30,262 bases of DNA from Porphyromonadaceae bacterium UBA4262 (GTDB lineage Bacteria; Bacteroidota; Bacteroidia; Bacteroidales; Muribaculaceae), in NCBI GenBank assembly GCA_002396085.1, contig DGWI01000054.1, positions 1,193 to 31,454 of the forward strand, written 5' to 3'. The notes beneath the pieces are model-generated. The model was not told where the DNA came from. It did no database searches and saw nothing but the letters and a program-made list of their open reading frames with translations. This document shows, piece by piece, positions 1 to 8,612 of this stretch. Both the position numbers and the translations under genes were made by a program. Within the stretch, counting starts at the first letter, position 1, and every line of letters starts with the position of its first letter.

Positions 1-1550
1 TGCGCAACACCTATATCTATCCTCCCAAGTTCTCGATGCAGATCATCGCTAGCATCTTTGAGTACACCTCTCAGAACATGCCCAAGTTCAACTCGATCTC
101 GATCTCGGGCTACCACATGCAGGAGGCAGGTGCAACCGCTGATATCGAGTTGGCTTACACGCTGGCTGATGGTATGGACTACATCCGCACAGGTGTGAAC
201 GCTGGCCTTGATGTTGATGCATTTGCTCCGCGTCTGTCGTTCTTCTGGGGTATCTCGATGAACTTCTTCACCGAGATTGCTAAGATGCGCGCTGGCCGTC
301 TGCTCTGGGCCAAGATTGTCAAGAGTTTCGGTGCCAAAAACCCCAAGTCAATGTCGCTGCGTACACACAGCCAGACTTCGGGCTGGTCGCTCACTGCACA
401 GGATCCATTCAACAATGTGGGCCGCACTTGCATCGAGGCTATGGCTGCTGCTCTGGGTCACACCCAGTCGCTGCACACCAACGCACTCGACGAGGCAATC
501 GCACTGCCCACCGACTTCTCGGCTCGTATCGCCCGTAACACCCAGATCTATATCCAACAGGAAACTTACATCACCAAGGCTATTGATCCCTGGGCAGGTA
601 GTTACTACGTGGAGAAACTGACCGACGAACTTGTGCAGAAGGCATGGGCTCACATCGAGGAGATTGAGAAGTTGGGCGGTATGGCCAAGGCCATCGAGAC
701 CGGCGTGCCCAAGATGCGCATCGAGGAGGCAGCCGCACGTACCCAGGCTCGCATTGACAGTGGCCGTCAGACCATCGTCGGTATCAACAAGTATGCTCTG
801 GAGAAGGAAGATCCCATCGACATCCTCGAGATTGACAACACCGAGGTTCGCAAGGAGCAGGTCGAGGGTCTGGAGCGTCTGCGCGCCAACCGCGACGAGG
901 CCAAGGTCAAGGCCGACCTTGACGCACTCACCCATTGCGTGGAGACCGGTGAGGGCAACCTGCTGGCACTGGCTGTCGAGGCTGCCAAGGACCGCGCTTC
1001 GCTGGGAGAGATTTCTGATGCCTGCGAGAAGGTCGTGGGCCGTTACAAAGCAGTTGTTAAAACCATTTCAGGCGTGTATTCAGCAGAAACCAAATCAGAT
1101 CCCGACCTGCAGAAGGCTCGCGAACTTACCGCTAAGTTTGCAGCCAAGAATGGTCGCCAGCCGCGCATCATGATTGCCAAGATGGGTCAAGACGGCCACG
1201 ACCGTGGTGCCAAGGTGGTTGCCACCGGTTATGCCGACTGCGGCTTCGACGTCGACATGGGCCCGCTCTTCCAGACTCCGGAGGAGAGTGCTCGCGAGGC
1301 TGTCGAGAACGACGTGAATGTGCTGGGTGTGTCTTCGTTGGCCGCTGGCCACAAGACCCTCATCCCCGCCGTCATTGCCGAACTCAAGAAGCTGGGCCGC
1401 GAGGACATCATCGTCACCGCTGGTGGTGTGATTCCTGTGCAGGACTACGACTACCTCTACAAGGCAGGTGTTGCCGCCATCTTCGGCCCCGGCACCAACG
1501 TCATGAAGAGTGCCATCGAGGTGATGAACATCCTCCTCGACGAGGAGTAA
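1..1550 (+). CDS. mutB: Methylmalonyl-CoA mutase large (catalytic) subunit, 5'-truncated by window edge
   Basis: Adenosylcobalamin-dependent mutase interconverting methylmalonyl-CoA and succinyl-CoA in the cytoplasmic propionate/succinate pathway; it normally pairs with a small subunit (mutA) that would lie outside the window. The reading frame is open from base 3 with no start visible, so the first in-frame ATG at 36 is internal. About 515 residues are present of a family length near 715-730. The N-terminal part is the end of the TIM-barrel substrate domain (for example SLRTHSQTSGWSLTAQDP, where His and Gln line the active site). The C-terminal part is the B12-binding Rossmann domain with the DxHxxG motif: Asp at 1191, His at 1197 (the lower cobalt ligand) and Gly at 1206. 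A terminator follows 20 bp after the stop, so this is the last gene of its transcript. Identity is very secure. Confidence 0.97.
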   Translation, partial: RNTYIYPPKFSMQIIASIFEYTSQNMPKFNSISISGYHMQEAGATADIELAYTLADGMDYIRTGVNAGLDVDAFAPRLSFFWGISMNFFTEIAKMRAGRLLWAKIVKSFGAKNPKSMSLRTHSQTSGWSLTAQDPFNNVGRTCIEAMAAALGHTQSLHTNALDEAIALPTDFSARIARNTQIYIQQETYITKAIDPWAGSYYVEKLTDELVQKAWAHIEEIEKLGGMAKAIETGVPKMRIEEAAARTQARIDSGRQTIVGINKYALEKEDPIDILEIDNTEVRKEQVEGLERLRANRDEAKVKADLDALTHCVETGEGNLLALAVEAAKDRASLGEISDACEKVVGRYKAVVKTISGVYSAETKSDPDLQKARELTAKFAAKNGRQPRIMIAKMGQDGHDRGAKVVATGYADCGFDVDMGPLFQTPEESAREAVENDVNVLGVSSLAAGHKTLIPAVIAELKKLGREDIIVTAGGVIPVQDYDYLYKAGVAAIFGPGTNVMKSAIEVMNILLDEE

Positions 1551-1570
1551 TTCCCCACCCTGCTATCAAC

Positions 1571-1602
1571 AAAAGCCGTGGCTCAACCGCCACGGCTTTT
1601 TT
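1571..1602 (+). terminator. Rho-independent terminator after mutB
   Basis: A perfect 12-bp stem (1571-1582 pairing with 1589-1600, AAAAGCCGTGGC and its complement) encloses a 6-nt loop and ends in a run of T. It lies 20 bp after the mutB stop codon. Confidence 0.93.
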
Positions 1603-1652
1603 GCACACCAATAAGAAATGAGAAGTGATTTTTTTATTTCAAGAAATAGTAT

Positions 1653-1660
1653 TATCTTTG
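1653..1660 (+). promoter_or_regulatory. Bacteroidota -7 box for dnaG
   Basis: TATCTTTG matches the TAnnTTTG consensus of the Bacteroidota primary sigma factor. A T-rich tract (TTTT at 1630-1633) sits at the right 19-bp spacing for a weak -33 box. A start near 1667 would give a leader of about 45 nt before the dnaG ATG. Confidence 0.65.
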
Positions 1661-1710
1661 CACGTTCTTGAAAGTATGCACTGTGCGATAAGCATTGTAC
1701 ATTGAATGAT

Positions 1711-3894
1711 ATGATAGACCGGAATACAGTACAGCAGATCATCGACACGGCCGATGTGGTGGATGTGGTGAGCGACTTTGTGACGCTGCGGCGACGCGGT
1801 GCCAACTGGGTGGGTCTATGCCCGTTTCACAACGATCGCACACCTTCGTTCTATGTGTCGCGCAACAAGCAAATCTACAAGTGCTTCAGTTGTGGTGAGG
1901 CCGGCAGTGCTGTAGGCTTTGTGATGAAGCACGAGCAGATGAGTTTTCCCGATGCACTCAAGTATCTAGCAGCCAAATATCACATCGAGGTGAAGGAGCG
2001 CGAACTCACCGATGAGGAGCGCACCGAGCAGACCGAACGTGAGTCGATGCTCATCGTCAACGAGTGGGCATGCCGCTGGATGGAGGAGCAACTGTGGGAG
2101 ACCCAGGCCGGTCAAGAGATAGGGCTGAGTTACTTCCGTGAGCGCGGTTTCACCGATGCCACCATACGCAAGTTCAGATTAGGCTACTGCCCTGAAGACC
2201 GTTCTGCACTCTACAAGGCAGCGACCGCGCAAGGCTACAACCGAGAATTGCTATTCAAACTGGGCTTGTGCAAGGACGACCAGCATGGCGGTGGCTATGA
2301 CTTCTATCGCGGACGTGTGATGTTCCCCATCTTCAACGTGGCAGGCAAGGTGATTGCCTTCGGGGGGCGCACACTCAAGAAGGATGACCACGCCAAGTAC
2401 TTCAATTCGCCCGACTCTATCATCTATGACAAGAGCAGCAGCACGATGTATGGTCTATTTCAGGCCAAACGCGAAATTGCCAAGCAGGGCAAGTGTTTCA
2501 TTGTCGAGGGATATGCCGACGTCATCTCGATGCATCAGGCAGGTTTTGAAAACGTCATCGCATCAAGCGGCACGGCACTGACCGATGGTCACATCCATCT
2601 GTTGCACCGCTTCACCGAGAACGTCACCGAGATGTTTGATGGCGATGCTGCCGGCATACGCGCTGCCATGAAGGGCATCGACAAACTATTGTCTCATGGG
2701 CTGAACATCAAGGTGTTGTTGCTACCCGATGGCGATGATCCTGACAGTTATAGCCGTAAACATAGTAGCAGCGAAATTCAGCAATACATTGACCAGAATG
2801 AGAGTGATTTCATTCAATTCAAGACGCGCATCCTGCTAGAAGGTGTTGCCAACGACCCCATCAAGCAATCGCAAGCCATCGGTGAAGTGGTACGATCGAT
2901 TGCGGTCATCCCGAGTGAAATCACCCGCTCGGTTTATGCCAAGGAATGCAGCCGCCAGTTTGGTGTGAGCGAGCAGATGCTGCTGCGCGAAATCAAGAAG
3001 CAAATTAATGCCAACCGCGAGGAGGCATTCAAGCAACGTGAGCGCGACCAGCGGCGCCGTGAGGCACAGGAGGCTGCCAGTGAACCTCACGACCATCCCG
3101 AACCAGAGCCCAACATCGATGCTACGTCTCAACCCACACAGCAACCTGCTGTGATTGTGCCGTTGCAATCGCCCACCTATCGCGAGGAACGCATTGTGGC
3201 CCGGCTGATTGCCAAATTCGGCATGTGCTACCTGTGCGACACCGAGTATGAAGATGGCGTGAGCCCTACCACCGTTGTCGAGCACATCTACAATGAGATG
3301 AGCATGGATGACACGATTCACTTTACTGACCCGACCTTCGCTCAAATCTTTGACATCGCACTCCAAGAACTGGAGCCGTTCTACAAAGACCTGGCCCGCG
3401 TCGAGCAGGAAGTTGCCATCCGCACCAATGAGGAATGTGAAAAAGAGTTGCGCACCATCGATCCGGTGGGCAAGTCAATCGACATCATCGAGAGTGAGGA
3501 AAAGCGAATCCGCAGCAAGTATAGCCTAAAGATCACGGAACAAATCAATGACTTCAGGCAACTGTACCTTGAACGCCGCCTGTGCTCTCATCCTGACGAC
3601 CGTGTGCGCGAGATGTCGAGCCGACTGGTGACCGAGCGCCACCAACTGAGCAAGATTCACACCCAGTATACGCATGTGCTCTCGGACTTCGACCGCCTGA
3701 CCACACTAGTGCCTGAAGCGCTGAACACGTGGCGCCTAAATACCATTCAAAACAAGATTGACACCATCAAATCGCAGATGAAACATGCGGCAACTTACCA
3801 GGAGGTCAAAGATTTGATGCAAGAGCAGCAGAGGTTACAGACCGAGAAAATCAGACTTGCCAAACTGGTAGGCGAACGCGTGTTGACTCCGTGA
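1711..3894 (+). CDS. dnaG: DNA primase DnaG
   Basis: Synthesises RNA primers for lagging-strand replication and works with the DnaB helicase. The ATG at 1711 (MIDRNTVQQI) is preferred over a TTG three codons upstream because homologues in this phylum begin with a similar MIDR- sequence; this gives 727 residues. The CHC2 zinc finger has C37, H40, C58 and C61. The TOPRIM catalytic core spans about 260-345, with E266 (VEGYAD), the FDGDAAG loop (309-315) and DGDDPD (340-345). A Gln/Pro/Glu-rich linker at about 445-490 leads to a long, helical, charged C-terminal region expected to carry the DnaB-interacting domain. The protein is longer than the E. coli enzyme (581), mostly through this C-terminal part. 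It appears monocistronic, between the mutB terminator and a new promoter at 3917. Confidence 0.97.
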   Translation: MIDRNTVQQIIDTADVVDVVSDFVTLRRRGANWVGLCPFHNDRTPSFYVSRNKQIYKCFSCGEAGSAVGFVMKHEQMSFPDALKYLAAKYHIEVKERELTDEERTEQTERESMLIVNEWACRWMEEQLWETQAGQEIGLSYFRERGFTDATIRKFRLGYCPEDRSALYKAATAQGYNRELLFKLGLCKDDQHGGGYDFYRGRVMFPIFNVAGKVIAFGGRTLKKDDHAKYFNSPDSIIYDKSSSTMYGLFQAKREIAKQGKCFIVEGYADVISMHQAGFENVIASSGTALTDGHIHLLHRFTENVTEMFDGDAAGIRAAMKGIDKLLSHGLNIKVLLLPDGDDPDSYSRKHSSSEIQQYIDQNESDFIQFKTRILLEGVANDPIKQSQAIGEVVRSIAVIPSEITRSVYAKECSRQFGVSEQMLLREIKKQINANREEAFKQRERDQRRREAQEAASEPHDHPEPEPNIDATSQPTQQPAVIVPLQSPTYREERIVARLIAKFGMCYLCDTEYEDGVSPTTVVEHIYNEMSMDDTIHFTDPTFAQIFDIALQELEPFYKDLARVEQEVAIRTNEECEKELRTIDPVGKSIDIIESEEKRIRSKYSLKITEQINDFRQLYLERRLCSHPDDRVREMSSRLVTERHQLSKIHTQYTHVLSDFDRLTTLVPEALNTWRLNTIQNKIDTIKSQMKHAATYQEVKDLMQEQQRLQTEKIRLAKLVGERVLTP

Positions 3895-3916
3895 CAAAAA
3901 GGCTTTTCAGTTTCTT

Positions 3917-3947
3917 TTTGGTAATTCAAGAAATTGTTGTATATTTG
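3917..3947 (+). promoter_or_regulatory. Bacteroidota promoter for the LysM-protein operon
   Basis: TTTG (3917-3920), a 19-bp spacer, then TATATTTG (3940-3947): an exact match to the consensus. The ATG is 75 nt downstream at 4023. The -33 box is also the right arm of an A/T-rich inverted repeat (CAAAAAG at 3895-3901 with CTTTTTG at 3914-3920) that may act as a weak dnaG terminator. Confidence 0.8.
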
Positions 3948-4022
3948 CAGTTTGTAGGCAAGTAGTAATGCTTGCTTGCACTTAAACCAATGCTTTAACA
4001 ATCGCAAACCATTGTATTGATT

Positions 4023-5867
4023 ATGAATAAAATGCGTATATTGTTGTGCATCATTGTTGCCTGTTTTTTGTCGCAACCGATTCATGCTCAACTCAACTTG
4101 CCCACCAAGCAGATAGCGGGCAATACCTATTATTACTATCAGGTAGCCAATAAAGAATCACTCTACGGCATCGCCCAGAAACTGGGTGTAACCACTGACG
4201 AGATCCTGCGCTATAATCCTGATGCTTCGGGCAAACTGGAAAAGAAACAGTTGCTTTTCCTGCCCGTGACATTCAGTCGAGGACAAATGTCACCGTCCAA
4301 TCAAGTGCGTTCAGCCTTCGGCAACCAACAGGAAGAGGTAGTCATTGTTGCTAGCGGCGAGAAGGTGAAGCACACCATCGAGCCTGGAGAAACAATCTAT
4401 ACGATCGCCAAACGTTTTAACACGACCATCGAGGGATTGCTTACCAACAATCCGAGTTTAGCGCCGTCGCAATATGTGGCTGGTCAGGTTATAAAAGTGG
4501 TCAAAGACTCGGCCCTACCATTCCATTACGAGAAACGGGGCATCAGATTCTATAACTACAAAATCCAGGATGGCGAGACATTCTCGTCAATTGCACACCG
4601 CTATGGAGTAGCAACCGAGGACATTCAGACCGCCAATCCCGACATGAAAAAGGCCAAGAAAGGCAAGACCATTGTTGTGCCCAAGGCCTACACCGAGCGC
4701 GTATTGGGTGACATGAAGTCAATCTCGATTGAGGACTTGGAAGCAAACTACGCCTCTCGCATCGATAATCTATACGATCAGTTGGTGGCAGCCAAGCGCA
4801 ACAGTCAAGTAAATATTGGTATTGTACTCCCCTTCCAATTACACAAAAATCCCGCACCTCGTCAGGGCTACCTGTATACCGATTTCTACAAGGGCTTCCT
4901 GCTGGCACTGGACAGCGCTGGAGCATCGGCCACCAAGCACATCAACGTACATGTGTGGGACACCGAGCACAACCTTAATGTGACCGACAGTCTGCTGGCA
5001 CTGCCCGAAATGCTTGACATGAACTTGCTCATTGCTCCCAGTGAGCCCAAGCAACTGGAGCGTCTCAACAAATTTGGTGGTGAAAACAACATCGATGTGG
5101 TCAATTGCTTCACCACCAAGAATAACGACTATCAGGAAAACACCAATGTAATTCAAGTCAACTCCCCCACTCCACAGTTCACCGAGCGTGTGCTTGACTG
5201 GTTCGGCAAACAATTTGAAGGCTATCATGTCATCTACTTGATGGATGCGTCGAGCGAGGGCAAAGAAATCTTTGACAACCTGCGCAGCCACATCGACCAG
5301 ATGGGCATGCCCACGTCATCATTGACAGTGAGTGGCGATTTGTCGTATGACAACCTATCACGGCACATGAATCCTGGCTCACGGTATGTGTTCTTGCCGT
5401 CATCGAGCAGCAAAGACCTGTTGCGCAAGATAGTCAAGGCCATGAAGCAGGCCAAGCAAGAACGCTTCGACTGCGAATTCTGCCTCGTGGGCTACCCGGA
5501 ATATGTGACCTATCTCAAGGATTACCAGACCGATTTGCAGGACATTGACACCTATGTATTCTCACGCTTCTTTAATAGCAAGGGATTCCGCACGCGCGAT
5601 GTTGAGACGATGTACAAAAATTCGTTTAACGGCGACATGTTCAGCTCTGTTCCCAATATGGTGCTAATTGGTTTTGACCTAGGCATGTATGTCATCAACA
5701 CGCTTGGCCAGGGAATATCCATTGACAATGATGCCCCCCTGTACCGCGGCGTGCAGACCAGCTTCAAGTTTGATCGTCCCAATAGCCGTAGCGGACTTAT
5801 CAACCGCGCCATTGACGTGATACACTTCAGCACCGACCACAAGATCACTACCCTAGTGCAGCAATGA
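4023..5867 (+). CDS. Secreted LysM-repeat protein fused to a periplasmic-binding-protein-like domain
   Basis: Envelope protein of 614 residues with no assigned reaction. The start is the ATG at 4023 (MNKMRILLCIIVACFLSQ...), not the upstream TTG; it gives a clean signal peptide ending near residue 22 (PIHA/QLN). Three LysM modules follow at about 37-82, 116-160 and 177-220 (for example IEPGETIYTIAKRFNTTIEG), which bind peptidoglycan in characterised families. From about 263 to the end the sequence (SQVNIGIVLPFQLHK...) resembles type I periplasmic binding proteins of the Leu/Ile/Val ABC or receptor family, but no transporter genes are adjacent. Its stop overlaps the next start (ATGA at 5864-5867), so it is translationally coupled to a PorT-like barrel. 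A role in cell-wall or outer-membrane upkeep is inferred only from this layout. Confidence 0.85.
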   Translation: MNKMRILLCIIVACFLSQPIHAQLNLPTKQIAGNTYYYYQVANKESLYGIAQKLGVTTDEILRYNPDASGKLEKKQLLFLPVTFSRGQMSPSNQVRSAFGNQQEEVVIVASGEKVKHTIEPGETIYTIAKRFNTTIEGLLTNNPSLAPSQYVAGQVIKVVKDSALPFHYEKRGIRFYNYKIQDGETFSSIAHRYGVATEDIQTANPDMKKAKKGKTIVVPKAYTERVLGDMKSISIEDLEANYASRIDNLYDQLVAAKRNSQVNIGIVLPFQLHKNPAPRQGYLYTDFYKGFLLALDSAGASATKHINVHVWDTEHNLNVTDSLLALPEMLDMNLLIAPSEPKQLERLNKFGGENNIDVVNCFTTKNNDYQENTNVIQVNSPTPQFTERVLDWFGKQFEGYHVIYLMDASSEGKEIFDNLRSHIDQMGMPTSSLTVSGDLSYDNLSRHMNPGSRYVFLPSSSSKDLLRKIVKAMKQAKQERFDCEFCLVGYPEYVTYLKDYQTDLQDIDTYVFSRFFNSKGFRTRDVETMYKNSFNGDMFSSVPNMVLIGFDLGMYVINTLGQGISIDNDAPLYRGVQTSFKFDRPNSRSGLINRAIDVIHFSTDHKITTLVQQ

Positions 5868-6544
5868 GACGACTGGCCTGCATACTGACCGTTGTGACAT
5901 GGTGCATGTGCGCCATGTCGCAAACACACTATGAGGGCATGATCAGCATTGGAGGCAAGGCTGGTGCCACATTGTCGCGCACACAGTTCAACCCATCGGT
6001 GCCCCAGAGTTTCTTGCCCGGAATGATGTTTGGTGGTAGTTTCCGCTACATCGAGGAACGCCACTTCGGACTCATACTAGAACTGAATGTTGAGCAACGC
6101 GGCTGGAAGGAATTGTACGAAGACACCGACTTCCACTACCAGCGCAAGTTCACCTACATTCAATTGCCCTTGTTAACACACATCTACTTCGGTAATGAAC
6201 GGATGAAAGGCTTCTTCAACGCCGGTCCTGAGATTGGCTATATGATCGCTCACTCGGCCACAGCAAACTTTGACTATGCCAACTTTGCCGACTTGGAAGG
6301 CTTTCCCACTGCCAACCGCCACAATGAGCAATTGAATCTGGACATCAACAGCAAGTTTGACTACGGCATCTCGGCAGGATTGGGGCTTGAGGTGGGTGTA
6401 AAACCTCGTCACTCAATAACACTTGAGGGTCGATTCTACTATGGTCTGCGAGATGTGTTCAGCAATCATAAGAAGGACCCTTTCTCGGGTTCGTCTGGCA
6501 TGTCACTGATGATTACTTTAGGCTATAATTACCAAATCAAATAA
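5864..6544 (+). CDS. PorT-family outer-membrane beta-barrel protein
   Basis: Predicted outer-membrane protein of 226 residues. It has a short signal peptide (MRRLACILTVVTWCMCAMSQ), then alternating amphipathic strands typical of the PorT/OMP_b-brl family. One such stretch is ISIGGKAGATLSRTQFNPS, and the protein ends with MSLMITLGYNYQIK, an aromatic-rich terminal strand. The length fits a single 8-strand barrel. The ATG overlaps the stop of the LysM protein by 4 bp, implying joint expression and perhaps a shared role at the peptidoglycan/outer-membrane interface. The true PorT of type IX secretion belongs to this broad family, but nothing here shows that this copy serves that system. Confidence 0.8.
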   Translation: MRRLACILTVVTWCMCAMSQTHYEGMISIGGKAGATLSRTQFNPSVPQSFLPGMMFGGSFRYIEERHFGLILELNVEQRGWKELYEDTDFHYQRKFTYIQLPLLTHIYFGNERMKGFFNAGPEIGYMIAHSATANFDYANFADLEGFPTANRHNEQLNLDINSKFDYGISAGLGLEVGVKPRHSITLEGRFYYGLRDVFSNHKKDPFSGSSGMSLMITLGYNYQIK

Positions 6545-6552
6545 TTACCCCT

Positions 6553-7479
6553 ATGAAAAGAACTATCAAAATGATTATGTTCATGGCATTGCCTATGTTT
6601 GCATTTGCCTGTAATGGAGGGGAAAAGTCAGCCACTGACAACGAGGTTGCACCTGCCTCAATAGCATCTGATCATCAGAACAAGAATGATGAGTGCCTAA
6701 CTGTGCTTCGTCACATCAACCGTGAGGACATGGTGCAATATGAGGTAGCCAATCCCGAGATGAGGATTGAGGGGATTGATAAATTCTATGCCCACGTGTC
6801 CTGTGAATTGATTTGGCCCAAAACAATCATGGGTCAATCCTCTGACAAACTGCAGAAAGCATTGCTAGACCAAATTATTGGCGAGCCTGATAAATTCAAG
6901 TCACTGGATGATGCCTTGAATCATGAGTTCAATGCCGAGAACTACATTCTCTTTGAGAAAAACGACATCAAGAATGTGAAGCATATCAAGAGAATTCCAG
7001 AAGAGACTGGCATGAACCAAGCATATTATCATGTGCAACTAACCCCAATGAAGATGGGCAAGAACCTGTGCGTGTTTCAATTCTCCAAGGATGACTACAT
7101 GGGAGGTGCACATGGACTTTTCTGGAATGAATATGTGACCTATGATGTTATAAAAGATAAGGTTATCCAACTGACCGATTTGGTGACCGACACATTGAAG
7201 TTACGTCAGGTCATAAGCAAAGCCTTGTATGAAATGGAAGGTGTAAATAATATGAAGCAACTCACCGAAGATAAAGGTTTCTTTATTGACACACCCACCG
7301 CACCACTTGCACGCCAATTCTATGTTGACGGTTTCAATATCCACTTTGTGTATGCGCCATACGAGATTGCCAGTTATGCCCGTGGAGAAGTGGATGTAGA
7401 GGTCGAGTATTATCGTTTAGACCAAGAGAACATCACTACAGACTATCTCAACGAACTGGTCGAACGTTACACAAGGTGA
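6553..7479 (+). CDS. DUF3298/RsiV-like lipoprotein
   Basis: Predicted lipoprotein of 308 residues. The signal peptide ends in a lipobox with Cys20 (PMFAFAC), followed by a low-complexity tether. The C-terminal two-thirds resembles the DUF3298 (RsiV-like) fold, recognisable by YMGGAHG near the middle and YAPYEIASYARGEVDVEVEY near the end. In Gram-positive RsiV this fold binds lysozyme, but here there is no anti-sigma segment and no sigma gene nearby, so that function should not be carried over. It begins 8 bp after the PorT-like gene and is probably the last gene of that operon. It is convergent with holA, with only 41 bp between them and no clear terminator. Confidence 0.8.
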   Translation: MKRTIKMIMFMALPMFAFACNGGEKSATDNEVAPASIASDHQNKNDECLTVLRHINREDMVQYEVANPEMRIEGIDKFYAHVSCELIWPKTIMGQSSDKLQKALLDQIIGEPDKFKSLDDALNHEFNAENYILFEKNDIKNVKHIKRIPEETGMNQAYYHVQLTPMKMGKNLCVFQFSKDDYMGGAHGLFWNEYVTYDVIKDKVIQLTDLVTDTLKLRQVISKALYEMEGVNNMKQLTEDKGFFIDTPTAPLARQFYVDGFNIHFVYAPYEIASYARGEVDVEVEYYRLDQENITTDYLNELVERYTR

Positions 7480-7520
7480 AAAACGTACCCTACGGCAACT
7501 CCTGTACAATTCCTGTTAAT

Positions 7521-8570
7521 CTAGGAGTGAAGGATTTTGTAGATGAGTTCGCGCAAGAGGTCATAAGGCGCTTGCCGTGAGCCAATTCCCTTGCTCTTTA
7601 CATCGCACTCACGCAGATAAGAGACAATGTTGACACAGGCCTGCGTGCTGTAATTGCGCGCTGCCTCAGAGAATTTCTCAAGTCGCCAAGGAGATTTAGT
7701 GCCCGTTGCCGCCATGAGCGCAGCGGGCGTTTTGTCTTTGGTGGCCCGCACAATCAGCACATTAGAGAAGAATGAGAACAAGACGCCCACAGTGACTTGA
7801 ATCGGATTGTTTTTAGGATTCTTCTCAAAATAGTCGATGATTCGATAAGCCTTGACGGCATCTCGGCGGCGCAGGGCATCTTCGAGTTCAAAGTTGTTGT
7901 AGTCCTTGCTGATGCCAATGTTACGCTCGATAAGTTCGGGCGTTATACCCCGCCCACTGTCACCCACCAGGATGCGCAACTTGTCGAGTTCGCCAAAAAG
8001 CCGGCTCAAGTCGCTTCCCACGAACTCGGCCAGCATCATTGTCGACTTGTTATCGATGGCTACATTCATGTTGGTGCAGTAGGTGTTGATGAGAGCCGGC
8101 AATCCATTATCCTTGACCTTGGCCGACTCAAAGATTATTCCGGAGTTTGCCTTGGACATAACGTCGGTGAACTGCTTAGCATTCATTTTCCCCCCTTTGT
8201 GACAGATGACTAAAACTGTCGATGCAAGTGGTTTCTCGGCATAATGCTTGAACAGTTGCAAGTCATCTTTGTGTCCTTGCTGCTTGGAGATGAGTTGCGC
8301 CTCACGCAGAACAACGACGCGGCGCTCGGCAAACACAGGATATTGCTTGCAGGAATTGATGACATCTGTCACCAGAGCGTCATTGCCATAGTATACCTCC
8401 AAATTGAAGTCTCGCTCATCTTCGGACAACGCAGTGCTGACGATGAGTTCGCTCAACTGATCGATATAGTAAGGTTCCTCGCCATGCAAGACATAGATGG
8501 GTCGGAAGTTGCCTTTCTGAATCTCGCTGCGCAGACCAAAATATGTGGGTGATGCTTTTTTTTCGGCCAT
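7521..8570 (-). CDS. holA: DNA polymerase III subunit delta
   Basis: Clamp-loader subunit that opens the beta clamp and works with delta' and gamma/tau. The 349 residues match the family length. The N-terminal part holds the typical beta-interacting/AAA+-like start (IYVLHGEEPYYIDQLSEL), then VFAERRVVVLREAQ. The middle has the lid (FVGSDLSRLFGELDKL), and a C-terminal collar domain follows. The ATG (complement of 8568-8570) lies about 20 nt from the start site predicted by its promoter, giving a very short leader. It is divergent from a small HsdR-N-like nuclease with interleaved promoters. Identity is secure. Confidence 0.95.
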   Translation of the reverse strand: MAEKKASPTYFGLRSEIQKGNFRPIYVLHGEEPYYIDQLSELIVSTALSEDERDFNLEVYYGNDALVTDVINSCKQYPVFAERRVVVLREAQLISKQQGHKDDLQLFKHYAEKPLASTVLVICHKGGKMNAKQFTDVMSKANSGIIFESAKVKDNGLPALINTYCTNMNVAIDNKSTMMLAEFVGSDLSRLFGELDKLRILVGDSGRGITPELIERNIGISKDYNNFELEDALRRRDAVKAYRIIDYFEKNPKNNPIQVTVGVLFSFFSNVLIVRATKDKTPAALMAATGTKSPWRLEKFSEAARNYSTQACVNIVSYLRECDVKSKGIGSRQAPYDLLRELIYKILHS

Positions 8571-8576
8571 TTTTAT

Positions 8577-8604
8577 TATCTTTGCAATCTCGAATGCAAA
8601 GTTA
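8577..8604. promoter_or_regulatory. Interleaved divergent promoters of holA and the HsdR-N-like gene
   Basis: A plus-strand -7 box TATCTTTG (8577-8584) drives the rightward gene. A minus-strand -7 box TAACTTTG (complement of 8597-8604) drives holA. Each -7 box lies on the far side of the other's expected start site (both near 8590), so two polymerases cannot occupy the site together. The pair forms a dyad, CTTTGCA (8580-8586) and TGCAAAG (8595-8601). Neither promoter has a good -33 box. Confidence 0.7.
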
Positions 8605-8612
8605 CAAATTTT

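Noticed and set aside
348..935. 195-codon antisense frame inside mutB
   Set aside because: Lies wholly within a strongly conserved mutase; its leucine-rich composition mirrors the reverse complement of the coding strand.
4017..4022. TTG start two codons upstream of the LysM protein ATG
   Set aside because: The ATG at 4023 gives a normal signal peptide, and Met-Asn-Lys is typical. Similar TTG extensions at 1702, 13630 and 22024 were set aside for the same reason.
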